Positions 44,144 through 53,660 of a stretch of 64,000 nucleotides of DNA are shown here, in pieces (positions within the stretch are counted from its first letter, which is position 1; every line of letters begins with the position of its first letter). The translations under genes and the position numbers were made by a program. Source of the stretch: Durusdinium trenchii (taxonomy: Eukaryota > Sar > Dinophyceae > Suessiales > Symbiodiniaceae); NCBI GenBank assembly GCA_963970005.1, contig CAXAMN010021951.1:824895-888894 (forward strand), read 5' to 3'. The notes under the pieces were generated by a model. The model was not told the origin of the DNA. It was given only the letters and a program-made list of their open reading frames with translations, and did not search any database.

Positions 44144-46291
44144 GTCCAACAAAATCCAATAGAAGTCGAATTGGAGTCACGTAACCCCGAACCTAGACCT
44201 GCCAGCAGCTCAGAAGATCAACCTGATCAAGAACCGATTGACGACATCGAGTCTAGGTCTAGTGGAAACGTGTCAAATGACCATCAAAGCATTGCACCTG
44301 CAGAAATTCCGATACCGGCTGACACGGATGATGAGCTCCTCTGTGACCACCTTTTGTGTGTAGAGGAAGAAACATGCCATGAGAATCCAAACGACGGATG
44401 GAAATGGGAAACAATCATCTCTGAAGACGACATCAAGAGGTGGAAAATTGAACACTCAAACGAAGATTTTCTCTTGGTAGCATCAAACGCAAAACGTGAC
44501 CGATCAGAGGTGAAGCTCCATCAGTTGTCAAAGTCCGAACAAGCCCTCTTCGATTCAGCAAAGGCAAAAGAGATTCAAAATTGGTTAGACACCGGAACGG
44601 TGAGCAAGATCTTTCGCAATCAGCTGAATCAGGAGCAAATCCTGCGACGCCGATGGATATGCATTTGGAAACCCTTGGAGAACGAGCAGTCAACCCACAG
44701 CGACATCCCATGTCGACCTGGACCGAAGACGCACAAGGCGAAGGCTCGTTTAGTAGTACTTGGATTTGAGGACCCCCAAATCGACTCCATACCCCGTGAT
44801 AGCCCAACACTAGGTAAGCAATCCAAAATGCTCCTAGTACAGCTTATCAGCTCTATGGGATGGACTCTCAAAAGTTTCGACATTCGCGCTGCTTTCTTGC
44901 AAGGAAAGCCCCAGGAAAACAGAATCCTGGCAATCGAACCTGTCGAGGAACTCCGAAGGGCAATGAACTTGAAACCAGGTGAAGTATGCAAATTGGAGAA
45001 ATCAGCATACGGTTTGATAGATGCCCCTTATTTGTGGCATAGGGAGTTAGATCGCACCTTAAGGGATTTGAATTTTGTTCCCGCACCATTCGACCCATGC
45101 GCATACATTCTGTACCAATCAGGTAAAACAATGCCATCCGGAGTGTTAGGAGTCCACGTCGACGATGGTTTGTGTGGGGGTGATGAATATTTCAACCAAC
45201 AGATCTCCAAGCTCGAGGCCAAGTTTCCATTCGGCAGTAAGAAGACAGGCCAGTTCACCTTCACAGGAGTCGACATATCTCAACAGCCAGACCAAAGCAT
45301 CATCATGTCTCAAAGTAAGTACGTCAGCAAAATTGAGCCGATCCATTTGAATGCCAACAGGCGAACATGCCTGACGGAACCTGTCACTTCCGAAGAGAAA
45401 CACAGTCTCCGAGCATTAATTGGTAGTCTCCAATACGCTGCAACCAACACACGTCCTGATCTCTCGAGCAGATTGAGCTATCTTCAAAGTGAAATAAATA
45501 GAGCCACTGTTCAAACCCTTCACGACGCAAATCGTGTGTTGCATGAAGCCAAAAGATATAAAGACACACATATTCGCATCCAACCAATCCCCATTAAAGA
45601 CTTAAGGTTTTTAATGTTCTCAGACGCATCATTTGCCTCAGCCAAAAGTCCAGAGAGCCACACCGGGGTAATCATCATGGCCACCCACAAAGACATCTCA
45701 AACAACTTTCAATGTGCCGTGAGCCCACTGTCTTGGGGTTGTAAGAAAATCCAGAAAGTAGTGACAAGTACTTTAGCGGCCGAAACGACATCCCTCCAAA
45801 CGAGTCTCGACCAGATGTCATGGATTCGTCTTTTCTGGGGTTGGCTCCTGAATCCAAACTTGAATTGGAAACAACCAAAGAAGGTGTTCCAAGAAAGCCC
45901 TGCCCCGATATCTTCGACGACGTACTTGGCTCAGCAACTCCCAAAATCCGTGGCAGTCACGGACTGCAAATCGCTCTATGACCTTGTGACAAGAACGGCT
46001 CAGCCGAATTGTCAAGAATTTAGGACACAGCTTCAGGCCAGGGCGATCAAGGATATGTTGGATGAGGGCGTGACCCTGCGTTGGGTACATACAGGGGCTC
46101 AGCTTGCAGATGCATTAACTAAGGTTATGCAAAGCCACTTTCTCCGTCACACCCTCCAAAGGGGACGTTATCAACTCCATGATGAACTTCAGGTTCTCAA
46201 GCAAAGGGCTGACAATAGAACCCGAATGCAATGGCTATCCACAGGTCATGTTGCTGAAGAGCTTTTTGAAGAAGAAAAACAGAGTTTTTAG
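44144..46291 (+). CDS. pol: copia reverse transcriptase and RNase H
   Basis: After an acidic linker the RT domain begins near 44540. Visible motifs: KARLVVLGFEDP, SFDIRAAFLQG (catalytic Asp 44879), CKLEKSAYGLIDAPYLWHRE and GVHVDDGLCGG (Asp pair 45161-45166; HVDD instead of the common YVDD). The connection motif LIGSLQYAATNTRPDLS follows. RNase H has Asp 45623 (MFSDASF), Glu 45782 (AAETTSL), Asp 45962 (VTDCKSLYDL) and Asp 46109 (GAQLADALTK). All catalytic residues are present and the frame is uninterrupted to TAG at 46289. No ATG lies near the start, in line with synthesis as part of a polyprotein. Confidence 0.95.
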   Translation, partial: VQQNPIEVELESRNPEPRPASSSEDQPDQEPIDDIESRSSGNVSNDHQSIAPAEIPIPADTDDELLCDHLLCVEEETCHENPNDGWKWETIISEDDIKRWKIEHSNEDFLLVASNAKRDRSEVKLHQLSKSEQALFDSAKAKEIQNWLDTGTVSKIFRNQLNQEQILRRRWICIWKPLENEQSTHSDIPCRPGPKTHKAKARLVVLGFEDPQIDSIPRDSPTLGKQSKMLLVQLISSMGWTLKSFDIRAAFLQGKPQENRILAIEPVEELRRAMNLKPGEVCKLEKSAYGLIDAPYLWHRELDRTLRDLNFVPAPFDPCAYILYQSGKTMPSGVLGVHVDDGLCGGDEYFNQQISKLEAKFPFGSKKTGQFTFTGVDISQQPDQSIIMSQSKYVSKIEPIHLNANRRTCLTEPVTSEEKHSLRALIGSLQYAATNTRPDLSSRLSYLQSEINRATVQTLHDANRVLHEAKRYKDTHIRIQPIPIKDLRFLMFSDASFASAKSPESHTGVIIMATHKDISNNFQCAVSPLSWGCKKIQKVVTSTLAAETTSLQTSLDQMSWIRLFWGWLLNPNLNWKQPKKVFQESPAPISSTTYLAQQLPKSVAVTDCKSLYDLVTRTAQPNCQEFRTQLQARAIKDMLDEGVTLRWVHTGAQLADALTKVMQSHFLRHTLQRGRYQLHDELQVLKQRADNRTRMQWLSTGHVAEELFEEEKQSF

Positions 46292-46298
46292 ATTTTTC

Positions 46299-46303
46299 GG
46301 GAG
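46299..46303 (+). other. Candidate polypurine tract (short)
   Basis: GGGAG directly precedes the right LTR, at the position of the plus-strand primer. It is unusually short; a longer purine stretch (GAAGAAGAAAAACAGAG) lies about 20 bases upstream. Confidence 0.4.
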
Positions 46304-46605
46304 TGTGAATTTCGAACCTTTCCAACCAGGTCCAGAAGGTTCACCATCCTTGCCCGCAGACCTTAGGCACGAGGTCGTAGGGCGGCGTGGGCGGGCCTTG
46401 CATGGTCTTGATCCAAAGTCGGTGAGGACACCGACGAGAGTTCCGAAGTGGTGAGGACACCACCGTTCGTTCAAGCAGAGGCGGCTGAAAACAAGGTTGG
46501 GCACTGGGAGGTGCGCTGTTTGCTAGTTGAGTTGCAAGCTTGGTTGTGTTGCTTAGCGCAGGGTGCGCTGTTTGCAAGTTGTTGCTACCAATTGTGAATT
46601 CCACA
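46304..46605 (+). repeat. Right LTR (302 bp)
   Basis: It has the same length as the left LTR and 301 of 302 identical bases (C at 46514). ATATTA follows at 46606-46611 as the second target-site copy. Confidence 0.97.
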
Positions 46606-46611
46606 ATATTA

Positions 46612-47089
46612 TACTATATATATTATATATGTACATTATATATGTGGCTTGGGACCCTAACTAAGCCTTACATCCTAAACACACCGAGGCGGACGGTGAA
46701 ACAACGTCACAATGCCCATTAGCTTGCGGTCATCGGTACGTGAATACACATGGGCGATTCAATGTTTTCATCTGTTTCCGCTAGCGGCAACAACTGCTGC
46801 TCCTCGTCAATGAAATTACGCAGGCAGTTCCACCACAAATCTGCTGCATGCCCACATTACAAATCAGTTCATGACGGTTGCCATAAAACTAGATCAAACA
46901 TGAGGGATGGACACAGGACTTCAGTGCTTCAGAGATTCGGTCGCAAAAGCTCACCATCCTCCAGCCAAGATCGGAACTTGGAAGGCGGGGCAAACTGCCA
47001 ATCGCAGGGGCGCAACTTTATTCCTTAGATGATGTGTTGAACAACCGCTCAGTATTTCAGCCAACGAAACCGAAAACAGATGTTCAACG
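46612..47089. other. Spacer without supported gene
   Basis: AT-rich sequence up to about 46640, then unremarkable DNA. A short plus-strand ORF (46750-47028) has no coding character. Confidence 0.4.
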
Positions 47090-47922
47090 TCAACATGTAG
47101 AGGCAGCCCCTGTCAATCTCAAAACGTAACGCGTAAAAGAGCTTTGCCCATCTGACACCCAGCTTCTGACTGTGCCGCTTGTGCGCAATATGGGAAAAAT
47201 CTTCCGATCCCCATGAACAGGGTACTCAAGAAAGCGTTTGCCATTCAGGCTGAACCACGCAGTTTTCTGATCAAGGTCCACCGCCATGCCAAAGACGTCT
47301 CCAAGTTTACAACTCTGATCAGTCCATTCCGACTCTTCCTCATCTTCTTCCGGCTCCCACTCATCCTCAGCATCTGCTGGCTCGAGCTGGCTGTTGATGC
47401 CAAAAAAGGTGTCCGCCTTCCAGGCAAAGGATGTGAAATCTTCTGTGGCCCACCCGAGAAAAAGGCGTCCGCTTTGAATGTTGCACACCAGCTCCACCTC
47501 GTAGTAAAACTTGCCAGATGCTTGCATCCCTTTAAACCCTACAGTCCGCCACACTTTGCATCGGTCCAGCCCACCAAGTGCCCAATATGAGGGCTCCAAG
47601 AGTTGCAATGTCTGTGGGGCGGTCTGATGAGCACCTGCGACACCATTTAAGAAGAGCTGTGTTGTTGCTTTACCCAAGTGAGGACGTCCATACACTCCAA
47701 CACGCACATCCACGGCACCACTCTCATTCTCGGTGGCCTCCATGAAGTCAACTTCTAATTCAGTAATGTTTTTTCTATCGGATGTGCTCAGCGACAAGGA
47801 CGCCAGTGGCTTTGTGACATCAACTGGTTCATGCACCAACCATATCTTTTTGAGCTCCACCGTATGCTTCAAGTTCTGTAGCAGTGTGCAGCACTCTTTT
47901 GATAAGCCTAAGAGGCGCAAGC
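47090..47922 (-). CDS. SPRY-domain protein exon
   Basis: The frame encodes a SPRY fold: GGLDRCKVWRTVGFKGMQAS, GKFYYEVELVCNIQSGRLFL and GWATEDF (about residues 125-170), then GDVFGMAVDLDQKTAWFSLN and GKRF (215-238), and IFPILRTSG near 250. The Gly-Asp-Val...Asp-Leu-Asp...Phe-Ser-Leu-Asn-Gly series is the core SPRY signature. SPRY domains mediate protein binding. An acidic insert (DAEDEWEPEEDEEESEWTDQ, about 191-210) interrupts the domain. The ORF has no ATG at its start; a good acceptor ('tcttgattacag', AG at 47924-47923) indicates an internal or last exon. The stop is at 47090. Upstream exons were not resolved. Confidence 0.75.
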
Positions 47923-47979
47923 TGTAATCAAGAATGTAAGTCAAGGTTGCATGAGGCTTCTGTCAGCGAATTTCGGCTG

Positions 47980-48237
47980 AAGGGAGAAACACAAAAAAAA
48001 ATCATCGAATTGCTGCAAGCTCAGGCACAAGTGGTCAAAAAGCTCGACAGCCCCGCTTGGGGCATGCTCATCCGTTCCACCACTTCTGGCTTAAGGGACC
48101 TCGTGCGCGCACGTGACAAGCACAGAGCTAACATGCAAAACACAACACCGAAAGGCTACAGATGTCTGGCGGCTTTGCTGGCCCAGCTGTCAAGCCAGTC
48201 TCCAGTAAGAGTCCCTCCCTGGCTCAGAAACTGTTGA
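47980..48237 (+). CDS. Possible plus-strand exon, unidentified
   Basis: The frame contains KKIIELLQAQAQVVKKLDSP and STTSGLRDLVRARDKHRANM, a charged helical sequence ending at TGA 48235. It is opposite in strand to its neighbours. No domain is recognised, and coding status is uncertain. Confidence 0.2.
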   Translation, partial: KGETQKKIIELLQAQAQVVKKLDSPAWGMLIRSTTSGLRDLVRARDKHRANMQNTTPKGYRCLAALLAQLSSQSPVRVPPWLRNC

Positions 48238-49078
48238 CTCGCTGCTGTTCTTATAGAACTTATATTTCTATTACAGTATTTTTGCTGGAGACCCTAGGAA
48301 CAAATCTGCCGATCTTGTGATAAAGGTGCCGAGGGGCTCGTCTGCGACCAACGTCGCTACCAAGCGGGGCACAGTTTGCTGGCGTCGAACAGGAGGCAAC
48401 CGCCACTGCTCAAGCACTGCGTCAACAGGTGCACCTGGAGTCGAAGTCTACCATCGTCTATCCGTATCTATCCGAACAATGAATAGATACATTGTTATGA
48501 TTTCATCTGGTCCAAATGGGGTGTTACGTCCGTTCATCCTATTTCAATGGATTTACGGTATCATGATTGATCCAACCTCCCCACCGTCCTGGACCTCATG
48601 GGTCTTCTACCGAGATCTACCCATCTCAATGCCACATCGCGCCAAACACCCGAAGCCAAGACACCAATGTCCGAAAAGACGCCCATGGGCAGCAACGTTT
48701 CCAGCCACTCGTTCCAAACCTCAAAGGAAGAACTGGACAGGTTGGATTCATAGCTAGCTGCATCATCCTGCATGTCATGTGGGACAGCCGGAACTCCTGC
48801 AAACAGTTATCTATTGTCTACAGTTACAGGAATCCTCTAATGAAAGCTGTCTCTTTTCAGGTCCCGACTGCTTCAAACCAAGAAATATTGGAGGCTGCTT
48901 CCAAAGCGTTGAGGCCGTCGCTGTCCTTGATCAAAGAGATACTCTTGCTATCTTTTGTTACTTACCTTGGAAACAGGCAAACTTTGTAGACACAGTGACT
49001 GACGCGCTCTCAGGGGCACGACGACAACTTGGACCACCAGAAATAGCTAAGGAACCCGGAGCTCGACCAGCAAAGTCT

Positions 49079-49420
49079 TCACTTGCCCAATATCACTGTG
49101 CCTTGGGCCGGGCACGATGCCATGCGCCCGGCGCAAGATTTTGAAGTTCGATTGTTAGGGCCTGAAACCATGCGATAAGAACAAAAGCGAACAAGTACAA
49201 AAAAAGTAAAAAATACTCGATCAAAGCTTGGCAGCGAGTCCATCGATGCTCCAACTCCCATGAGTGATAGCGAAAGCTTTGCGAGCATGGGCTGCAAGCT
49301 TTTCGTGACCGGGCAGCGCAAACATTCTTGCCTTAGGATTTGGCATGTTTCAGCGTAGCTCGCTTGGCCGTCTTTGTGCTGAAAGGGAAGCCCCGAATGA
49401 AGGTCGATTGATGGAGTCAA
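49079..49420 (-). CDS. Possible exon, weak ankyrin-like character
   Basis: The frame includes LPFQHKDGQASYAETCQILR (compare the ankyrin pattern D-x-x-G-x-T-x-L-x-x-A) and CPVTKSLQPMLAKLSLSLMG. Only one partial repeat is visible, so the assignment is weak. It lies between the SPRY exon and stronger ankyrin exons on the same strand. Confidence 0.3.
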   Translation of the reverse strand: MTPSIDLHSGLPFQHKDGQASYAETCQILRQECLRCPVTKSLQPMLAKLSLSLMGVGASMDSLPSFDRVFFTFFVLVRFCSYRMVSGPNNRTSKSCAGRMASCPAQGTVILGK

Positions 49421-49659
49421 AAAATAACCTCTCTAGCTTCTAGATTCGGAGTGTTCTCCTTCGTTGAAAACTCAATTCAGCATGGGTTTTTGTATGCCTT
49501 GGGCGTGGCCCGGGAAGCTCCCACGGTGATACTTCCCACGAATGGGCAGGCACGCTGGGAACCCATGCTTCGTTGGTGCCGCCTTTTGGAGCTCCCACGA
49601 AAAGTTTGGTCTTTGGCAAACAGGGTGGTCGGTGGTTGGACAGGCTTGCTCCTTCCTCT

Positions 49660-50240
49660 ATATTTGCCCTCGAGTGGCTCACCAAAGGTATGTTCCCTTG
49701 GAACGGCTCCTTCTTCTTCTAATGGCTCCACCTTTGGGTGGGCCAGGAACGTCTCCTTCCGGCTCTCGCAAAGGTATGGTTCCTTGAACTGGCTTCTCCC
49801 TCCTCCAAATTTTACCCTTGTGTGGCTCACAACCGGCTACTAGGAGCAAAGGGCATCGCTACTAGGGGCTCCTGGCCTTGCTACTAGGAGCAAGGACGCT
49901 ACTAGTAGCTCTTGGCCATACTACTAGGAGCAAAAAGCTGCTAGGAACAAAGGCTCTCTTGGAATGTTTCCTGCCTGCTCGAAATTTTGCCCTCGAGTGG
50001 AATGGTTCCCTTTCGCTCTAAATCATACCTTCGGGTGGCTCGGTGGCTCACAAAGGTATGGTTCCTTGGAATGGCCCTTCCTCTTCAAATGTTACACTCG
50101 GGTGGCTCACAAAAAGCATTGTATAGTTCCTTGGAATGGTTCCTTCCTCTTCCAAATTTCACCCTTGGGCATCCTTCCTCGTCTAAATCTTGCCATCAAA
50201 GGGTGTGCTTCCTTGCAATGGTGCAATGGCTCCTTCCTCC
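49660..50240. repeat. Minisatellite with about 60-bp units, split by a family B repeat
   Basis: Units contain 'ggctcacaaaggtatggttc', 'cttggaatggctccttcctc' and 'ttccaaattttacccttg'. There are about seven diverged copies on both sides of a family B insertion at 49838-49950, suggesting that the B repeat entered an existing array. Confidence 0.7.
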
Positions 50241-50628
50241 TCTAAGAGTACATGTTCGAGAGGACTTGCGGAGTCAAGGAGAACAGGACAAGCGCCATCA
50301 AGTTGGTGTCGAGAGACTACTTGCAAACGGTATGTTTGTTGTCTGCGTTTGTTGGACACTCTACAGTTGTTAGATTGGCTTATTACGTGAGCGTGCGTTC
50401 ATCATTATCAAGAAAAACGTTCGGTGGACCATCAACGCCACCATTGCATCCGCTTTCATGTCAATGATTAATTAACCAGGTGTGACTTAAATCGAAGGGT
50501 TGCTTTTTTGCTAGAGCGCTGCAAACAGCTTATGAACATCTCGCGCGCAAAACACATTTCATGTGTTGCTGGACTTCCAATGTCTTGAGAGGTCGGGTTG
50601 CGTGTTTTGGAGACGCTTCTAAAAGTAT

Positions 50629-51130
50629 CTAAGGCCAGCGCAAGGGAGTTCTTCCCCTACAGTTTTGCTTCGTGATGTCCGCTCTGAACTCAATCAGCAC
50701 ATGCACAATCTTTTCGGCTGCAAATAGAGGTGACTTGAAGACTTCCAGTCTTGGCTTCTCAGAGCTTGCGCTGTGATATCTCTCCCAGCTCGAGCCCGTT
50801 GGAAGCTCGTCCATCGAAATCTCGGGACGAGCTTCCAGTTGTGCTGCAAATGGCCTTTCCCAGTCATCATTCTCCAAAACCCAGAACCTCTTGTTCTCTT
50901 GCTCTCGAACTCTGATGCAGCACGGGCAAGGAGGGCCCGGCAGATTCTCTTCCTCGACATCCAAAATATGCACTCCAAACTTCTTGAAGGAAAGCCTGCC
51001 ATACTCTTCCACTGGAAAATAGCACCCCTGAAAGTTGGGCTCACCAGCAATCTTCACGAACACGCAACCAAGGAAATGGAGCAGCCTGTGCATGGGTGTG
51101 TTGCCGTGATTGTCCTGGATTCCATCGGAG
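50629..51130 (-). CDS. Ankyrin-repeat protein exon
   Basis: The frame, read upstream to about 51130, begins with IQDNHGNTPMHRLLHFLG, a canonical ankyrin start (D-x-x-G-N-T-P-x-H), and closes with FAAEKIVHVLIEFRADITKQ and NCRGRTPLRWP, a second repeat. Between them lie about 110 residues without ankyrin features (for example GCYFPVEEYGRLSFKKFGVH and CPCCIRVREQENKRFWVLEN), which could be an insert or include an intron. Ankyrin repeats bind other proteins. The partner is unknown. Stop at 50629 is after TPLRWP; an alternative acceptor 'aaactgtag' nearby would change this end. Confidence 0.6.
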
Positions 51131-51390
51131 AAGAAAGCAACAAATGAAGCCTTTCCGAATTAGACTAATTGGTTTTGTTCACGGCCAACAAACGCCGGTC
51201 ATCGTTGGGTCAGGTCTGCATTCCCTGTCCTCTGTGTTGAGAACCTTCACCAATTTGGAGTGGTCCAAAGCAGAGTCAGAAAGCAAGTCCTCAATCAAAA
51301 TGTGGCAAAGGCGCTGCGCCAGGACGTCTTGATCGAACTAATAACGTGTTTCCATAAGTTTACAGTAAGGTTTGGGCTTGCTGCTCTTGG

Positions 51391-51508
51391 CTCAGGTAAC
51401 TTGACAGAATGTTCCCCGGGTGGGGGTGAATCTGGATGGGAACTTTTCTAGTTCGGGTTCGGGTTCAAGTTCGGGCGGGGCGCGTAATGTGGCTCAGGTA
51501 ACTTGAGA
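51391..51508. repeat. 16-bp direct repeat around a TTCGGG-rich stretch
   Basis: 'ggctcaggtaacttga' occurs at 51391-51406 and 51493-51508. Between the copies are TTCGGG repeats (51454-51478). The spacing of about 100 bp suggests a local duplication or a small insertion. Confidence 0.5.
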
Positions 51509-52354
51509 GCTGTTCTTCAACCCGTTCACGAGCGAACTATACAAATACGAGTTGAAACACGCAACTGATCACGGGAGCCGTCTGGCATGTCTCAGGGCGT
51601 CAAACGTTCTAGTTGCAAAATGTTGCAAGTGATCAAGTGCACAAAACTACAGTAGCTCTTAGGAGCGTCAACACTCTTGGCCTGCGCTCGACGCGGCACT
51701 GGTATACTATCACCATGGTCAACGCACGCAAAGCCTGTAGCTCTATTGCCCTCGCCATGAAGTCACATCCCAGGCACATTCAGGGCCTCCAGCTTTCCGA
51801 GGCTCACAAAGACATGAACCAGAGTCCAGGCCTCGATTCTCAACGCAAAATGCATGCGCATCACAATTTATGTTAACAAAATTTAACAAAGGTCTGGTGA
51901 GTTTAGTGGACCCGCTGCCGAAATCGCCGCATCATTCTCCTCCCACGACCAATCGCCGGACTGACCCGAAGGGATACCTTCCCAAATTGAAGGCAGGCTT
52001 GCAATGTCTTAGACGTTCAGTCGTCTCCAACTTCAAAACGATAGGTGAAATGGCTCCACGCAGTCCTAGAGATTTCGTTGAGTAGGCACACCATGGCAAT
52101 GCATTGCTCTGTTGTAAAGGTTCTAATTGCTCCCTGCGTATCATCTAGAGCATACACCGGAACCTCCGCGAAACAAACCCCACAGGACGAATTGAGGCCC
52201 CAACCTTCTCTCCGAACCGCCAGTTGATCCAATCCGAATCTTCGCAGGCTGCCTGACCTCGGTGCAACCGTAGCACTCGACCAGTGGCTCATAGTTGCTC
52301 GCCCTATGCAGCCACGCTGACATAAGCCATGGGTTTGTCTTTGTAGCCCACCCA

Positions 52355-52545
52355 TAATTAATTGATTATATAAGTTGGCGCCTACGTAATTAAGTAACGG
52401 CCAAGCAAACTACTAGGATCTACTAGGTAACCTGCTACTACCTACAAAGCAAAACATCTCACGCTTCTTGAAGGAAGCTCCCCCCCACCTGAGGGCGGGG
52501 GAGCTTCCTTGAAGAAGGGCTCGCAATATTCATTTGGTTCCTTGA
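52355..52545 (-). mobile_element. MITE-like inverted-repeat element, copy 2
   Basis: It contains a degenerate form of the palindrome ('ggcgcctacgtaattaagta', 52378-52397) and a strong hairpin at 52464-52517. The hairpin arms are 'cttcttgaaggaagctcccc' and the complementary 'ggggagcttccttgaagaag', one mismatch, 12-base loop. 'catttggttcct' lies at its outer side. Module order is the reverse complement of 27423-27590. Confidence 0.55.
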
Positions 52546-52682
52546 TTCCTTTTAAACAAATACTAAAAATAAACTATGCCTAATTTAAAACCACTTTTGT
52601 ATTTTTGATCCACTGATTCCGCATTTCTCATTGAGCCTTTCACAAACGAGAAATCGTGAAACCTGACAAAACTGTGAAATCT

Positions 52683-52785
52683 TGATAGTAGCAAGAAGCT
52701 ACTACTAGCGAGGTGACTTGCTACTAGTAGCTTGTCGCTACTAGCAAGGCGCCTTGCTACTAGTAGTTTCTTAGCTTCTTGCTAC
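52683..52785. repeat. Family C-like repeat (CTTGCTACTAGTAGC units)
   Basis: Units of 'cttgctactagtagcttct' and 'agcgaggtgacttgctac', related to families B and C by the TAGC/CTACTAG joints. Confidence 0.7.
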
Positions 52786-52860
52786 TGCCTTGCGGTTCCA
52801 AGGAGCCCAACTTTGACCCCAAAGCCTCAAAGAGACGTTCACTCCCTCTCGCCCAACACC

Positions 52861-53288
52861 TCAGCACGACACTTTGCGCCATGTTCCATTCACTCTCAGT
52901 GGTGACCTGTCCCAGGTCATCCCAGGTCGTCCCACCATGTCCCTCCCCTTCGTTACAACACGGCTCAGGCGCCTCTCCAGGACGCGGTCTCTCTGCAAGA
53001 ACTGCGCCACATCGTCAGCATGGAGTATCTCAATGATATTTTCCAGAAGTTCTTCATTGTAGTCCTGTCCATGCGGGCACATCTATGATTCAAATCATAC
53101 TATCTATCACATACTTCAGCAACACATGAGGCGTCTCTGTTTTGATCTCGTTCTCGACCGTTCATCTCTGTGTTCCGCGCCTCATCTCTGAAAAGCAAAT
53201 GGATTGTGTGGCTGCCCATTGCCTGTTGGAGCTTCTCTTCCTGTGCTCCCTGTGTGTCCTGGAGGCGCTGGAGCATCTGTCGCACCAA
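52861..53288 (-). CDS. Probable exons of an unidentified helical protein
   Basis: Two adjoining minus-strand frames look coding. The upstream one (53100-53288) includes EDLVRQMLQRLQDTQGAQEE and KLQQAMGSHTIHLLF, a likely coiled coil. The downstream one (52861-53082) includes EELLENIIEILHADDVAQFL and QRDRVLERRLSRVVTKGRDM, also helical and charged. They are in different frames, so an intron or break lies near 53090-53140. No domain is recognised. They sit within the minus-strand ankyrin region and may belong to one of those genes. Confidence 0.4.
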
Positions 53289-53417
53289 GTCCTCATATCA
53301 TCACCAGCACTCTCTTAATGAGTTTGTTTCAACAACAAACTAACAAGTCATGATAATATATCTATAATTCGTTCAATGAGAGTCGCCGAAACCCTTGAAC
53401 CCCACAAGGCCCGATCT

Positions 53418-53660
53418 TCAAGTGTCTTTACACAGATGAATTACATGGCGAGGCACGTATCTTCTGGACAGCAAAGCATAAGTGAAGGCATTCTCGTCTG
53501 GAGAGCCAGCAAGCGGGTCACCCTTTTTCACAAGTTCAGCAGCCTGAAGATGGTCAATTGCACCAAGGTACAGGACCCAATGGTGAAATCGATTGGGTGT
53601 GTATACGAAAAACATGTCACGGGAACTTGTTTGTTTTGTATAGTGGTGTTCCTGACGTTC
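53418..53660 (-). CDS. Possible ankyrin-type exon
   Basis: The frame contains LGAIDHLQAAELVKKGDPLA and SPDENAFTYALLSRRYVPRH, ending at TGA 53418. The pattern 'AxxGdxxxxxxLVKKGxPL' resembles the outer helices of an ankyrin repeat, but without the GxTPLH core. Assignment is tentative; the acceptor was not fixed. Confidence 0.4.
   Translation of the reverse strand, partial: ERQEHHYTKQTSSRDMFFVYTPNRFHHWVLYLGAIDHLQAAELVKKGDPLAGSPDENAFTYALLSRRYVPRHVIHLCKDT

Larger units (their letters stand above)
38225..46605 (+). mobile_element. Full-length Ty1/copia LTR retrotransposon, 8381 bp
   Basis: Two 302-bp LTRs (TG...CA ends) enclose, in order, a tRNA primer site, a leader, Gag with CCHC knuckle, aspartic protease, an insert with a methyltransferase-like domain, integrase, then reverse transcriptase and RNase H. 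Integrase before RT defines Ty1/copia order. The LTRs differ only at 38435 (T) versus 46514 (C), so insertion was recent. The internal region changes frame near 38797, 39628, 40157, about 42400 and 43130, and has an in-frame stop at 44141-44143, so this copy is probably not autonomous as read. Confidence 0.95.

Noticed and set aside
38711-46090. Many minus-strand ORFs of 60-180 codons opposite the copia genes
   Set aside because: They are shadows of the plus-strand coding frames and have no motifs of their own.
51454-51478. TTCGGG repeats as telomeric sequence
   Set aside because: Too short, and the unit differs from the TTTAGGG-type telomere repeat expected in dinoflagellates.
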